In this document: positions 32,741 to 43,985 of the stretch, one piece after another | Numbering within the stretch: position 1 is the stretch's first letter | Layout: each line of letters opens with the position of its first letter | Source: Cycas panzhihuaensis | Lineage: Eukaryota > Cycadophyta | Assembly: GCA_023213395.1 (NCBI GenBank) | Contig: CM041465.1 | Location: forward strand, 136,655,741-136,719,740 | DNA: 64,000 bases | Reading direction: 5' to 3' | Position numbers and translations under genes: made by a program | Notes under the pieces: generated by a model | Database searches by the model: none | What the model saw: the letters and a program-made list of their open reading frames with translations, nothing else | What the model was told of the DNA's origin: nothing

Positions 32741-34223
32741 ATGCAATCTACACCAGACCAGTCTCAGTCCTCTTCCCTGGGGAGGACATACATAAACGCA
32801 CTGAGAAATGGAAACCAAACCGAACCTGAAATTTATCCTATCAAGGTTGGAAATAGGTACAAACTATTAATCCCTAAAGAGATCATAGAGAAGACTATCC
32901 AATATTGGGAGAATAGCCTGGTGGGAAGGTTTTCGGGTCCTAGGCCAGGGTTGGATGTTATACGGGAATGGATCCGAAATAAATGGAAAACCATGCATCC
33001 AGTACAGGTCATGGCGATGCCGAAAGGCTGTGTCCTTTTTAGGTTTACTAACCAGGAGGACTTGATTTTAATCCTGCTCAAATCTCCCTGGATGTTCTGG
33101 AGAAAGGCTATGACAGTGGAAAAGTGGAGCCACGACTTGATCACAGGAGCCACTGTGATCAAACAAGCCTGCTCTAGGTGCGGATGCTGTGGCTTCCTTG
33201 CACTTTGAATCCGGTGGCGGTTAAAGGCGGCGCCAGATGATAGGGCCCCTTTGGATTCGGCAACAAGACATAGGTCCCGCCTTATGAACGCAAGATTTTA
33301 CGTTCTGGCTAGATTAGATAATGAGCTCCTAGAAGAGGTCGAGATTGAATCTGATGGAAGGTCAATTATTCAAAGCTTATACTATGAAGTGGAAGGCTTC
33401 AAATGTGATAAGTGTAAAAACTGGGGGCACCTTCCGTTCCGTTGCCCAGGTGTCCCTGCAAGGGAGGAGAAGCAGGTGGAAACCAAAGGGAAGTAGGGCG
33501 TAGATGTTGGAGTGATCGGGGAGGAGAGCTCGGGCACAGGTCCTGTAGAGATTGGCAAGGATGGGGCCAGCCTAGGATGTATAGCCGCGGGTCTGACTAG
33601 TGGCCTGGCTTTGGAGGAGGTGAAGGCTCAAGATTTGGATTGCCCCATAGAGTCTGTTGGGGTGAAGCAAGCTGAGGGGGCTATTCTAGGAGAAGGTAGC
33701 GATGCTTCGGGGGCTTCCGGAGGGGGCAAGGGAGATGTTAGGGGTTCAGCGAAAGTCAGATGCCCTGTCTTCTCAAGCGCAGAAGGGGATCCTATAGCTC
33801 CTTCGAAGGTTGACGGGAGCTCGAAGGGAGATTGTGAGCTCACCACATCTTCTATGGCGCCAGCTCTGGCTCAGGCCATGAAGAATATTAACTGGGATTT
33901 AGAGGATGACCTTTCAGAGCCTGAGGAAGGTCCCCGGGAGACCCCGGGGGAGGGTGGTCGTGATGTAGCTGGGCTCTTCAGTGCAGGCTAGGGTCATGGA
34001 CCAGGAGAAGGGAGGAGGGGGGATCCGCAAATGGGTATCCAAAACGAACATAATGGATCAGAAGAAGGCTCCAGATTATGGGGTGGAGAAGAAGGTTGGC
34101 AGGCCCCCTAAGAAGACGACCAGAGACAAGGATACTCAAGCACAGATTGATTTGGGCCTCCAGAGCACGTTAAAGGAAGGGGGGGCGCTAGAGGGTCCCA
34201 CCCTCAGAAGTAGAAAGGTTTGA
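32741..34223 (+). pseudogene. LINE ORF1 (DUF4283 and CCHC nucleic-acid binder)
   Basis: First open piece 32741-33208: Q/S-rich start, then a DUF4283-type domain (RYKLLIPKEIIEKTIQYWEN, LVGRFSGPRPGLDVIREWI, VLFRFTNQEDL). A shift near 33170-33250 separates it from the second piece 33251-33496, which carries SATRHRSRLMNARFYVLARL and the zinc knuckle CDKCKNWGHLPFRC (all four ligands kept, 33410-33451). A third stretch (33512-34223, one frame change near 33985) is low-complexity, G/S/E-rich and then basic (GRPPKKTTRDKDTQ). ORF1 proteins of plant LINEs coat the element RNA. ORF2 begins 21 bases after this stop. Confidence 0.8.
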
Positions 34224-34244
34224 GATGGGGATTCTAGGGTCTCC

Positions 34245-37200
34245 ATGAAAGTCCTATCATGGAACATTAGGGGCTTTAACGCCCCTTCTAAACAACGTCT
34301 GGTAAGGACTTTAAGGATGAGGAATGAGGCGGATATTGTCCTCTTGCAGGAGACTAAATTGGATCAGGCAAAGGAGAAAGAGGTGCTCAATAAGATTTGG
34401 AGCAGGGGAGAGGGTAGAGCGGTAGCAGGTCAGGCCGGATCAGGAGGGTTGGTCTCCCTCTGGAATCCAAATAAATGGAAAGCCCACGTGGTAAGGCAGC
34501 ATGAGCATTTCTTAACCGTGGGCCTGGTTAGTTTGTGGTCCAACAAAGAGTTCTGGATCACTAACGTCTATGCCCCCACAACAGAGGGGGGTAGGAAGTT
34601 TTTATGGAAAAGATTGGTGGAGTCCCATAAGGATTGGGACGGCCCATGGATGGTGGCGGGGGACTTCAATACGCCTTTGTATCCGGAAGAGAAATCAGGC
34701 AGGCAAATAGGATGGACTAGAAGTATGTCTGACCTTGGAGAATTCCTTCAAGTGGGTGGCTTGGTGGACGTCCCCCTTGGAGGGGCCAGGTTTACATGGT
34801 TCAACAGGCGTTTAGGCCACAATCACATCCAAAGCAGACTGGATAGGGTGCTAATGAACTATGAGTGGTCTTGTCATTTCGAAGGAACCAAAGTAGTGGC
34901 TCTTCCAAAAATCAGCTCGGATCACACTCCTTTATTGCTTGAAGGTTACGCCCCTGGGAATCATAAAGGGGCCCCCTTCCGCTTTGAACTTATGTGGCAA
35001 AAGCACCCGGAACTCAAGGATCAGATTGGTGAGTGGTGGGGTGTTAGGGTCTATGGATCTGCTATGTTTAGGTTTTCCAGGAAGCTAAATTGGGTCAAAA
35101 GATAAGTTAAGATTTGGAACAAGGAGATTTTTGGAAACATATTTGAAGACAAAGCTGCCTTGATGTTGGAGCTAAAACGGATCGAGGACAGGATAGAAGT
35201 AGAGGGTAGGACCCAGACCCTGGACCAAATGGAACATAGTACCTCAAGAATATTAGATGAGGCACTGGCTAGGGAGGAGATTCACTGGAAACAGAAATCC
35301 AGGGAGTAGTGGTTAAGGGAGGGGGATAGGAATACCAAGTTTTTCCACATGTCCACTTTGAAGCACAGGACCCACAACAGGATCAGTAAACTCCGTAGTA
35401 AGGATGGGGTGCTATATGAGTTGGAGGATCAGTTTGGGGGCATCGCTATGGAATATTTTAAGGATCTATTCGCGAGCACGGATGCGGGATCCGTGTCTTA
35501 GAGCAGGTCTTTTGCAGCTCATCCCGAAAGTGATCTCTGAGACATTAAACAACAAGTTGATGGAGCCATTTTCTCAGAAAGAAGTCGAGCTAGCTCTATT
35601 TAGTATGGGTAGGGATAAGGCACCTGGACCGGATGGGTTTCCGCCGGGTTTTTTTCAAGACTACTGGGAGCTTATAAAGGAAGATTTATTATCAGCGTTA
35701 AATGAATTCTTCCTTAGACGGACCATCCTGAAAGAGTGGCAGGCTACCTTCCTAATACTGATACCAAAGAAGGAGGGAGCAGAAGCGATGGAAGATTTCA
35801 GGCTAGTTAGTCTCTGTAATGTTAAATATAAGATTCTGGCAAAAGTCCTACCAAATCGATTAAGGGAGACCCTCCCAGTTATCATATCACAAAATTAAGA
35901 TGGATTTGTAAAGGGAAGGCAAATTACGGATGGTATTATTACTGTCCACGAAACTTTGCACTCGACCTTACAGAGGAAGGAAGCAGGGATGATTATCAAA
36001 ACTGATATGTCCAAGGCCTACGACAGGGTGGCCTAGGACTACCTTATGGAATGCCTAAAAGCTTTTGGTTTTGGGGAGGTCTGGAGGGACTGGATGAAGT
36101 GTTGTATCTCCAGGGTCTCGTTCTCAGTGATCATAAATGGGAGATCAACCCCATTCGTGCCTGGATTCAGGGGCTTAAGACAAGGCGATCCCCTCTCGCC
36201 CTTCTACATTCATAATTATGGTACATTTGTTAGGAGAGCTACTTTGGAGGCCCAGAGGTTGGGATGGATTAACGGCCTGAAGGCTACCTCTAATCTGGAT
36301 AACGTTGTTCACCACCAGTTTGTGGATGACAATATCTTCTTGGGCAAGGCATCCTTGGAGGAGGCAAGGGCCTTTAAATAAGGCCTACAGGTATATGAAA
36401 AAGCTACCAACTAGAAAATCAATCTAGAGAAGAGCTCAGTTTTCTTCATCAATACTCCGGATAGGCACCAAAGGAGGATCAGTAGGATCTTGGGGATCCC
36501 TAGTAGATCCCTCCCAGCTTCATATCTGGGTATGCCCCTCTTTGTGGGGAGGGGGGGGAAGACTCTGTGGGACTCTGTAGTGAGCAGATTCAATAGGAAA
36601 CTGGAAGGGTGGAAAGGGGCACTTCTTAGCTAGGCCAGAAAAATCCAGCTAGTGGTTGCCTCCCTCTAGAGTATCCCTATGTATCAGATGTCTGTCTTCA
36701 AATTGCCGGACAAGGTTACCTCTACACTAGAGGGTATTATGAGGAGATTTCTTTGGTGTGGTGCAGATGTTAAAAAGAGATTCCACTTAGTGTCCTAGGA
36801 GAAAGTATGTAAGCCTAGATGGGCGGGAGGGCTCAATGTTAGAAGACTGGGCCTCTTCAATACAGCGCTCATGGCTAAGACAGGATGGAGACTCACTAAA
36901 GAAGCCGATTCGGTTTGCGGGAGTATCTTGACGAGAAAATACCTTAGAGGTGATCATTTCTTGGTGGGGGAGGCCCCTTGTTCCGAGGGTTCACCAATTT
37001 GGAAAGCTATATACTCCGCAAGGTTCATCCTGCAAGAAGGAGTGCGGTGGAAGTTAGGGAATGGAGAGAGCATAAGGTTCTGGGAAGATAAATGGAGTGG
37101 CCCCTCTAAATTAGAGGACCTGCCTAATATTGGAGCTATGAAGAGGGCCTGCGAGACCCGCTTTGGGAACTTAGTCAAGCATTATTGGACTGGGCAGCAA

Positions 37201-38322
37201 AAGGATAGGCAATGGAGATCATTTGAGGAGTGGCAAGGTTTCGAGGAGGAGATCCAGAGGGTGAAGAGGGTTTTGATCAACTAGTATATTCTGAAGAGGC
37301 CCTCTCCTGATATGTTGATTTGGCCTATCTCGTCTAGGGGATCATACACGGTCAAAGATGGGTATAACCTGCTGGTTACCAGGGAAGGCTGGACCAGGAA
37401 TGACCTGCTGGCTGGAGTCTGGAAGTTGGGGATCCTTCCGAAGATTACAACTTTCTGGTGGCTGTGTCTGCAGAATAAAATCCTCACTTTGGACAATCTC
37501 ATGAGGAGGGGTATACAGGTGGTGAATAGGTGCGTGCTTTGTAAAGAGGATGTAGAGACGTTGGATCATCTCTGTATTCACTGCCCTTACTCCATTGGTG
37601 TTTGGAACGTCATATGGGGTAGGTTGGGATTAGTATGGGTCTCCTTAAGAACTCTGAGAGATCAATGGATCGCCTGGGTTTCTCCATTTAAGAGTAAAAC
37701 ATTGACTAGAATATGGAAGATGATCCTGCCGGTTGGATCCTGGATTATTTGGAAAGAACATAACAGGAGAATATTTGAAGGAAAGGAAACAGATAGGGCG
37801 GTCTTGGCAGAGGAAATCAAGAAGGGCATCACTGAAACGTTGTCTCCTCCCAAGGAGGACAACCTGGCTAAGGAGGAAGAACGTATTTTGGAGAATTGGG
37901 GGGTGGGCCTCCCGAGTCGGGGTAGAGCGAGGAGGCTAGTAATTAAGTGGTCTCCCCCGGACATTACCTAGGTCAAAATAAACTTTGATGGCGCTGCTAA
38001 AGGCAATCCTAGAGAGGCAGGAGGGGGAGGCCTTTGCAGGGACCACTTGGGGAATCTAAGGTGGGCCTTTGCGGATTACCTTGGGATTCAAATGAACTAA
38101 AGAGCAGAGATGTGGGCTATGCAGAGGGCGGTAGCTCTTTTATGCGAGGAAGGTCCTCAGAAGGTAGTCATTGAAGGGGACTCCTTATACGTGATAAGTT
38201 GTTTAAGGGGGGAAGCGGACCCAGGATGGTACAATGTAGATATTGTTAGAGATGTACAAGAGGTACTGGAGACAAATAGTGGAGTCCAGATTCAACACAT
38301 TTACTGTGAAAGGGAATGGTGA
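34245..38322 (+). pseudogene. LINE ORF2 (endonuclease, RT, zinc finger, RNase H)
   Basis: Starts MKVLSWNIRGFN. The AP-type endonuclease is fully open for 286 codons with all signature residues: QETK, NVYAP, GDFN, LDRVL, SDHTPL. One frameshift near 35500; after it a single frame runs to 38322. RT motifs: KAPGPDGF (35617), IIKTDMSKAYDRV (35995), GLRQGDPLSPF (36172), QFVDDNIFLG (36316; F-x-D-D with V instead of A). A zinc finger CVLCKEDVETLDHLCIHC (37531-37584), then RNase H with KINFDGAAKGNP (37975) and VIEGDSLYVISCL (38167). An RNase H added to ORF2 is known for plant L1s. Stops: TAG at 35307, 36034, 36412, 36631, 36667, 36796, 37282, 37969; TAA at 35103, 35896, 36379, 38098. Confidence 0.9.
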
Positions 38323-38734
38323 GTGATTGGGCAAATCAATGGAAAACAAGAGTGCTATGGTTTGGAAGGAGGAATTCCCGGTAGAGTTACTGAGACTGGT
38401 GAGGAAAGATGCTTATAATGGAGCGACTGATAGATTGGTCTTAGAGGGTTCTCTCTTATTCTGGGCTAGACCATGGGCTTGTCATGGTCAAACTGATATG
38501 TACTATTAGATGTGATGTAAAAGGTTTGGGGACCTAGTTAAAACCCTTCAATTTAATTTTACCTTATCAAAAAAAGAAAATAGTCATTGAGTATTATTAT
38601 CTTGAATAGAAAGTACTTCAGTACTCCCTTTGGTGATCTATTTATTTATGATATATTTGTGAACTTGTGTTATTTTGGCTTTACTTCTTTTGATCTGCAT
38701 CTACAAGGTCAAATTTTTGAGAGGAAACATTCCA

Positions 38735-38739
38735 CATAT
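38735..38739. repeat. Chromovirus target duplication CATAT (right)
   Basis: Right partner of CATGT at 25774-25778. Confidence 0.65.
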
Positions 38740-39480
38740 AGGGCCTTCACCCTAATGTTGTAGTCCATAACATCACTACAATCCCAGGAGCCAAGCCCAA
38801 AAGGCAAAAGCAAAGACCCCTTCACCCTCATTTGTTTATAGCCATTAACTAGGAAGTTGAGAAACTTTTAAAAGCAAGCTTCATTAAAAGCAAATATCCA
38901 TTGATTTTCATAATATCAATGGTACCTACCTAAAGGATAATTACCCTCTCCCATTTCTTGACTAAATTTGGGATTAGATTACTATTTTTGAAGTCATGTC
39001 CCTCATGGATGATTTTTTAGGATATAATCAAATTCTTATCTCATCTGAAGACTGCTATAAGACTATCTTCATAACTCCATAGGGGATATTTGCTTATAAG
39101 GTCATGCCATTTAGCCTTTAAAAAGTTACATCTACTTACTAGTAGGTAATGGTGTTCATCTTTCACGAACAAATTATGAGTCATAATAACTATTTACCTA
39201 GATAAGATGCTTGCCTTATCTCATTATAGGAAAGATCATGTTCAAATTTTGAGAACCATATTTGAACAATATCATAAATATCATCTATGTCTCAATCCAA
39301 CCAAATGTATGTTTGTTATCACTTCACATAAGATGTTAAGGAACATAGTTTCCCAAGACAATAATAGGGTAGATCCTAAAAAAGTAAGACCCACATTGAG
39401 ATGCCTCCCCCATGGAATCAAAAGCATGTTAAGTCATTCCTTAGAAAGTTAGATTTTCTATGATAATTCATTATAGACTT
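38740..39480 (+). pseudogene. Tat RT, continued
   Basis: Resumes the Tat frame after the chromovirus: HHYNPRSQAQKAKAKTPS (about 38770-38825), DNYPLPFLD (about 38938), LGYNQILISSEDCYKTIFIT (39018-39078), GIFAYKVMPFSL (39083-39118). The catalytic strand is IYLDKMLALSHYRKDHVQIL (39191-39255); the second Asp of Y-x-D-D is K. Then FEQYHKYHLCLNPTKCMFVI (39263-39322) and NIVSQDNNRVDPKKV (39344-39388). Sequence between the finger and DNYPLPF is shortened, so there is probably a small deletion. Confidence 0.8.
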
Positions 39481-40100
39481 TGCATTAAACACTAAGCCTT
39501 TGACTCACCTTCTTAAGAAAGGGGCTTCTGTAACCTAGACTACACTTATTCAAGAGTCTTTAATAGATTGAAGAAAGCATTGGTCTCGACCCTTAGGCTT
39601 GTCCCTCCCCTCTTTGACAAGCCCTTCATCTTATATGCATCTTCTATGGAAGAATCCCTTGGGGCATGCTTGCCCAAGAAGATAAATTTAGGAGGTAATA
39701 AGTCATTTACTTTATAAGTAGAACTCTTATTATTGGTAAACTCAAGACACTGTGCCACCAAGAAACTATGCCATTACCTTCTTGGTAACACTACCTTTGT
39801 CATTGTCTAATCCAACCCCATTTATTTTTTACTCACCAAGAGAAATCTCATGGGGTGAGCAAGTAAATAGGCACTCCTCTTATAGGAGTTTAACTTCTAA
39901 GTAGTTAAGCAAAAATCCAAGAAAGATATGGCAGTCCCTGAAATGATGATGGAAGTAGCATTTCCAAATCTTACTAATGAGACCATTGATAATAAGCTCC
40001 TTGACAAATAAATCCTTTAGGTAAATGTTATCTCTTCAAAAAATGTATGGTATAAAGAGATTAAGTCTTATCTCTCCAGCCAAACCTTTCCTTCCTCCCT
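39481..40100 (+). pseudogene. Tat RNase H (first)
   Basis: LVPPLFDKPFILYASSMEES (about 39598-39660) and LGACLPKK are the opening strands of the gypsy RNase H; the catalytic D is at the A of YASS. Followed by a decayed remainder and the linker KKDMAVPEMMMEVAFPN (about 39923-39972). Confidence 0.6.
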
Positions 40101-41260
40101 CTCCTTTAAGAAGAGGAAATGAATTAGGGCCACTACTCATCAATATCTACTCTTAGAGGGTATCCTTTATAAGTGATTCTTTAATAGAATTTTGTTAAGA
40201 TGTCTCTTATCTTTTGAGGCTCAGGCTGCCTTGATAGAATGCCATGATGGCATATGTAGAGGCCATTTTAGTGGTTAGTCCATAGCCTAGCATATCCTTC
40301 AAATGGGGTATTATTGGTTATTACTATTTAAGGATGCTGATGCATATATTCAAAAATATGAGAAATGCCAAGAACATACCACCCTAATTCACCAACTTGC
40401 CCAGTCTATCAAGTCTATTATTTCTCCATGGCCTTTTCCTAATGGGGCCTTAACCTCATTGGTCAAATCTACCCCTCTTCTTTAAGCAGACACAAGTTTA
40501 TTTTAACCATTATAGAATACTTTACTAAGTAGAGTGAAGCCATGACATTAGTCTCTATGACTGGAAAGATCATTGCCATATTTATCTTGCAGTATATTAT
40601 TTACAGATTTGGGGTTCTTGATGTTATCATCATTGATAACAAAACTTCATTTTGCAACTCTCAAGTAGTTGAGTTATGTGAGAAATTCCAAATTACCCAT
40701 CACCTGTTAGCTCCTTATCATCTTTAAGCCAATAATTAAGTCAAAGCCTTCAATAAAACATTAGGAAGAATCTTGGCTAAGATTATGGCTAGCTCCCAAC
40801 GAGATTGGTATGGTTAGTTATTTCCTACATTATGGTCCTATTGTACCTCTATTAGAAATACAACTAAGAAGATGGCATTCTCTTTGGTCTATGGCTTTGA
40901 ATCTATTCCCCCTGTTGAATTAGAAATCCCATCTTTACCTGTGTCCTTGAAACACTTCATTGGTGAGGAATTTTCAAGAGAAGCACATCTATTGGAACTA
41001 GAAAAAATGAATGAAACATGCTTGACTACCCTATAAAATAACATGGCCTCTAAAACTAGAGCTGAAGAAGCTCATGATAGGAAATTCATATGCCACAAAT
41101 TTTGTGTTAGTAACATGGTACTTAAGCTCAAGTATATTCATGATAAATAACGAAAGTTCACTCCTAAATAGGTAATACCTTATCTTATCATTAAATATAT
41201 TGAGAATGGTGCATATCACATCTCAACCATTGATAGCCTTAAACTTCAAAAGTTAGTCAA
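40101..41260 (+). pseudogene. Tat integrase
   Basis: Zinc-binding part: LLEGILYK (40150), CHDGICRGHFSG (40241-40277), MGYYWLLLFKDADAYIQKYE (40303-40362) with KCQEH; the first Cys of C-x-x-C is Y. Core: ILTIIEYFTK.SEAMTLVSM (40500-40560; D to E), then IIIDNKTSFCNSQVVELCEK (40627-40686, D kept), ITHHLLAPYHL and VKAFNKT, where the catalytic E is K. The C-terminal part is in fragments to SIYNFYKSSMPKSKTPKP (about 41258-41315). Confidence 0.75.
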
Positions 41261-42606
41261 TTTATAATTTCTATAAAAGTTCTATGCCTAAGAGTAAAAC
41301 ACCTAAACCTCTACAATGAGGCTAAAACTATAGCTCTAAAGGTCACACTATCCAAGGAGCCTAAACTATAGTCATTCCTTCATTTTCTCTCTTACTTTAG
41401 CATAGATATAACACCTTCTCCTTCATTGTCCTTGCATCTTAATTGAGCTTGATGCTTTCTTGCATGTGAATCATTCCTAGTAATCACATAAGGCTACTAT
41501 CCCACCACCAGACAAAGCATTATTTGTTATGCACATGAATTCACTTCACTTACTTTAACTAAAGTAGTGTTACTCTTCCATCTTGAGTTTCATACTTAGG
41601 AGGGAAGGGGGGTCCCTAGCTCTAATTATCGATGTAGTAGCTAGGTATAAGCCTAGACAGTTAACTTCTTCTATTATGTGAGATACCCTATTCCTTTTTA
41701 GACTTTCAACCATGCCTTTTGGATGTTGACCTACTTCTTTCTCTTGTGATCTTATAAGTATGCTTACTAGATTTATAGAACTTTCAAGTCCACTTGTTCA
41801 ACATTTTTACTATGGTTCTCAATACCTTTTCACTATTTCTCCTAAAGCTTATTACTCATTTTGATTCCATCCCTTCACACTTGGAGACACTTTGGTCTAG
41901 AGATCCTTTTAGCTCCTATAATTCTACTTTTGAGGATTTTGGTTTGTATTCTCATCTTCTTGGTTTTATTGAAAGGGTCATCCTTGTTGGAGTTTGAGAG
42001 GTAGTGATGTTTCATGATTAAGTCAATCATCAACCACCTAAGATCATTTATTCTCTCTCTTCATTGTATCTTGGTGAAAATCACGTGATGATCGTAGTCA
42101 AAGAAATGAATGCTTGCCTTCTAGAAAGCAACTTTAGTGATGTCTAGTTCACTGTGACCCTCATCTAAATCATTGTATGGAATGACTTAAATAGTAGTGG
42201 AATTACAAAGGAAACTAAACACCCAAAAAAGAAGAAGCAAGTAAAGAAAGAAAAGAATCCTTTTATGTTTTTCACCCTCTTGTTATCCAAAGCAAGTTGC
42301 ATGATGGCTTTGTCTCCACCTGTATTAATGTTATTCAAGTTCATTAGGGTACATCATTCAAGACCTTCAAATTCAATTGCTTAGGCCCATTATGGTCTCA
42401 ATTATGATCAAAATGTATTTGATATCTAATAGAATTTTACCTCCATTTGTGTTCCTATCATGACAAAACCTAATCATGATCCTATCTCTCTCTCTCATCT
42501 TATAGTTAAAACCAAGTCTCTTATATAAGAACCACTTCTTCATAGGTTGATTCCTGGAATCTCCTTACATCTATCATTTTGCCTTTGAGTTTAATCCTCT
42601 CTTATC
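41261..42606 (+). other. Tat spacer between integrase and second RNase H
   Basis: About 1.3 kb with no domain I can name. A purine-rich run AGGAGGGAAGGGGGG (41600-41614) looks like a polypurine tract but lies far from the LTR. A lysine-rich stretch (KKKKQVKKEKNPF-like) occurs at about 42225-42262. Pieces before 42606 may belong to the next domain. Confidence 0.45.
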
Positions 42607-43011
42607 ATGGCATTGAGTATACATACTAACGGAGGCAGTCAAGGCAACCTAAGGCCATTTATTGCTATGTGGATAGTTTTAAATCAAACAAGCAATGTGT
42701 TAACTTTAATTAGCATATTCATACCTTAAGAAACTAATAAAGAAGTTGAGTATATCATTGTCATAAGAGCCCTAACGAATGTATTACAATTTCATGATGG
42801 TCCTATTGATCTTTTTTCTAATTCCCAAGTTATAGTCCTTCAACTTGTTAGTGCCTACCACATTCATTCTCCTCAATTATGCTCCCTTCATGCTCAGGCT
42901 TTGGCATTATCATTTTGATTCCCATTTATTCCTATCCAACATATCTCATGTAGTCAAAATATTGAAGTTGACTCTTTAATCTCTTATATTTTAGAGCACC
43001 ATTGCTCATAG
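42607..43011 (+). pseudogene. Second (additional) RNase H domain of the Tat element
   Basis: One frame of 134 codons with two internal stops. It reads HTNGGSQGN (where HTDGG would be catalytic), ETNKEVEYIIVIRAL (E kept), IDLFSNSQVIVLQLVSAYH (SDSQ to SNSQ) and QNIEVDSLISYILEHH (last D kept). The order D-G-G / N-E-A-E-Y / D-S-Q-L-V / N-x-x-A-D is that of the archaeal-type RNase H known as an extra domain in Tat elements. Here it lies 1.3 kb downstream of integrase. Two active-site Asp are Asn, both G-to-A changes, so it is dead. Confidence 0.75.
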
Positions 43012-43037
43012 CCCCATCCTTTTGAGCTAGGGATATC

Positions 43038-43153
43038 ACTCTATAATGAGTATAAATTAATTGAACACTTTATAATGAGTATAAACTAATTGAGCACTCT
43101 ATAATAAGTATAAAGTAACTAAATACTCCATCATGAGTATAAACTAAAATGTA
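43038..43153 (+). repeat. Tandem repeat, 29 bp x 4
   Basis: Four units start exactly at 43038, 43067, 43096 and 43125. Unit: ACTCTATAATGAGTATAAAT followed by TAATTGAAC, with a few differences per copy. It lies at the start of the Tat 3' non-coding region. Confidence 0.9.
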
Positions 43154-43985
43154 AATACTATTATAAGAAATACAAAAAAATCACAAATATATTTAAAACA
43201 TAAAAAGAAGCAAGTGCATATATCTAATATTATACATGTTTACTCATCATTAAGGAGAACAGGAGAGAAGGAAGGCTAGAAACAATTATGTTCTACATAA
43301 TTATTGATAAAAATGATGATATAATATATATACAAATATGAAATGCCATATAGTACATGTGTCATAAGTACAAAATGGTGGTCCTATAACTTCCATGGGT
43401 ATGTATACATGCTAATATATGAGCTCTTATAGTCACATCCCTACACCCATGCAATGGAATCATGCCTCTCTCCTCTCAAGTCTCTCTCCATATAGGTGAT
43501 CACCCTTGTGATGGTTGTCGAGAGCTATCATGTCCTCCCCCTGAATGATGATTGTGGGTATGAGTCCTTTATCTCCTATGAGGGACATGCATGACCCATT
43601 ATATGCTCTGACTACCTAATGGAGTTATGTGTTCCCATCCCTGTAGGATAGTCATCCTACATATATGTTGTCTCTTATCCTTAACAACCTTTAACTCTAC
43701 TACCTATATCCCCAACTACCCCACCAACTCTTAATACATATCTTGAGCTCAAATGGTAAGTGAAAATTATTGCATAAGAGGGCCCAATAACTCTAGATCC
43801 TCCTCTTTCTAAATGAAAGGCTATATTAGAATAAATATAGATAGTTGTAGGGCATCGAGGATCCTCCTCACTACTTAGAGCTCAATCATCCCCTCATCTA
43901 TCATACAAACATATAGTGATAAATTATTTTCTTTAAAAAGATAATCAAAATTAATCAAAAGAAGGTAGTAACATAAGCTAAATTA
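43154..43985. other. Tat 3' non-coding region, first part
   Basis: No open frame. A-rich at 43160-43210 and pyrimidine-rich (TCTCTC words) near 43460-43495. It may be the 3' end of the antisense transcription unit next to it. Confidence 0.4.

Larger units (their letters stand above)
32195..38580 (+). mobile_element. Nearly full-length plant L1-type LINE
   Basis: About 6.4 kb, clearly richer in G and C than its surroundings. It has a 5' UTR of about 540 bases, ORF1, ORF2 and a short A-rich tail (AAAAAAAGAAAA ending 38580). Direct repeats GTCATTGAGTAT at 32169-32180 and 38583-38594 flank it; the duplication may be longer but is diverged. The 5' end holds GCGAAC-type short repeats (32225-32260). 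It is the innermost element of the nest and so the youngest of the three. One frameshift and a dozen stops in ORF2 make it inactive. Confidence 0.9.
25779..38734 (+). mobile_element. Chromovirus (Ty3/gypsy) nested in Tat
   Basis: LTRs 25779-26121 and 31973-38734 (the second split by the LINE). PBS TGGTATCAGAG at 26124. Gag, protease, RT, RNase H, integrase and a C-terminal chromodomain remnant occur in order. Without the LINE it is about 6.6 kb, a normal chromovirus size. It interrupts the Tat RT gene, so it is younger than the Tat. Every frame is closed by many stops. Confidence 0.85.
31973..38734 (+). repeat. Chromovirus 3' LTR, split by LINE
   Basis: The first part runs from 31973 to about 32190, the second from about 38583 to 38734. 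Together they match the 5' LTR 25779-26121. The duplicated piece GTCATTGAGTAT marks the LINE target. Confidence 0.8.

Noticed and set aside
33628-33846. Minus-strand frame inside the LINE ORF1 region
   Set aside because: Shadow of the G/S-rich ORF1 linker.
41600-41614. Purine run AGGAGGGAAGGGGGG as a polypurine tract with an LTR after it
   Set aside because: The second RNase H lies downstream and the real 3' LTR starts at 46487 after its own tract.
43421-43640. Possible host gene or RNA in the pyrimidine-rich Tat 3' region
   Set aside because: No RNA fold or open frame; explained as Tat 3' non-coding sequence.
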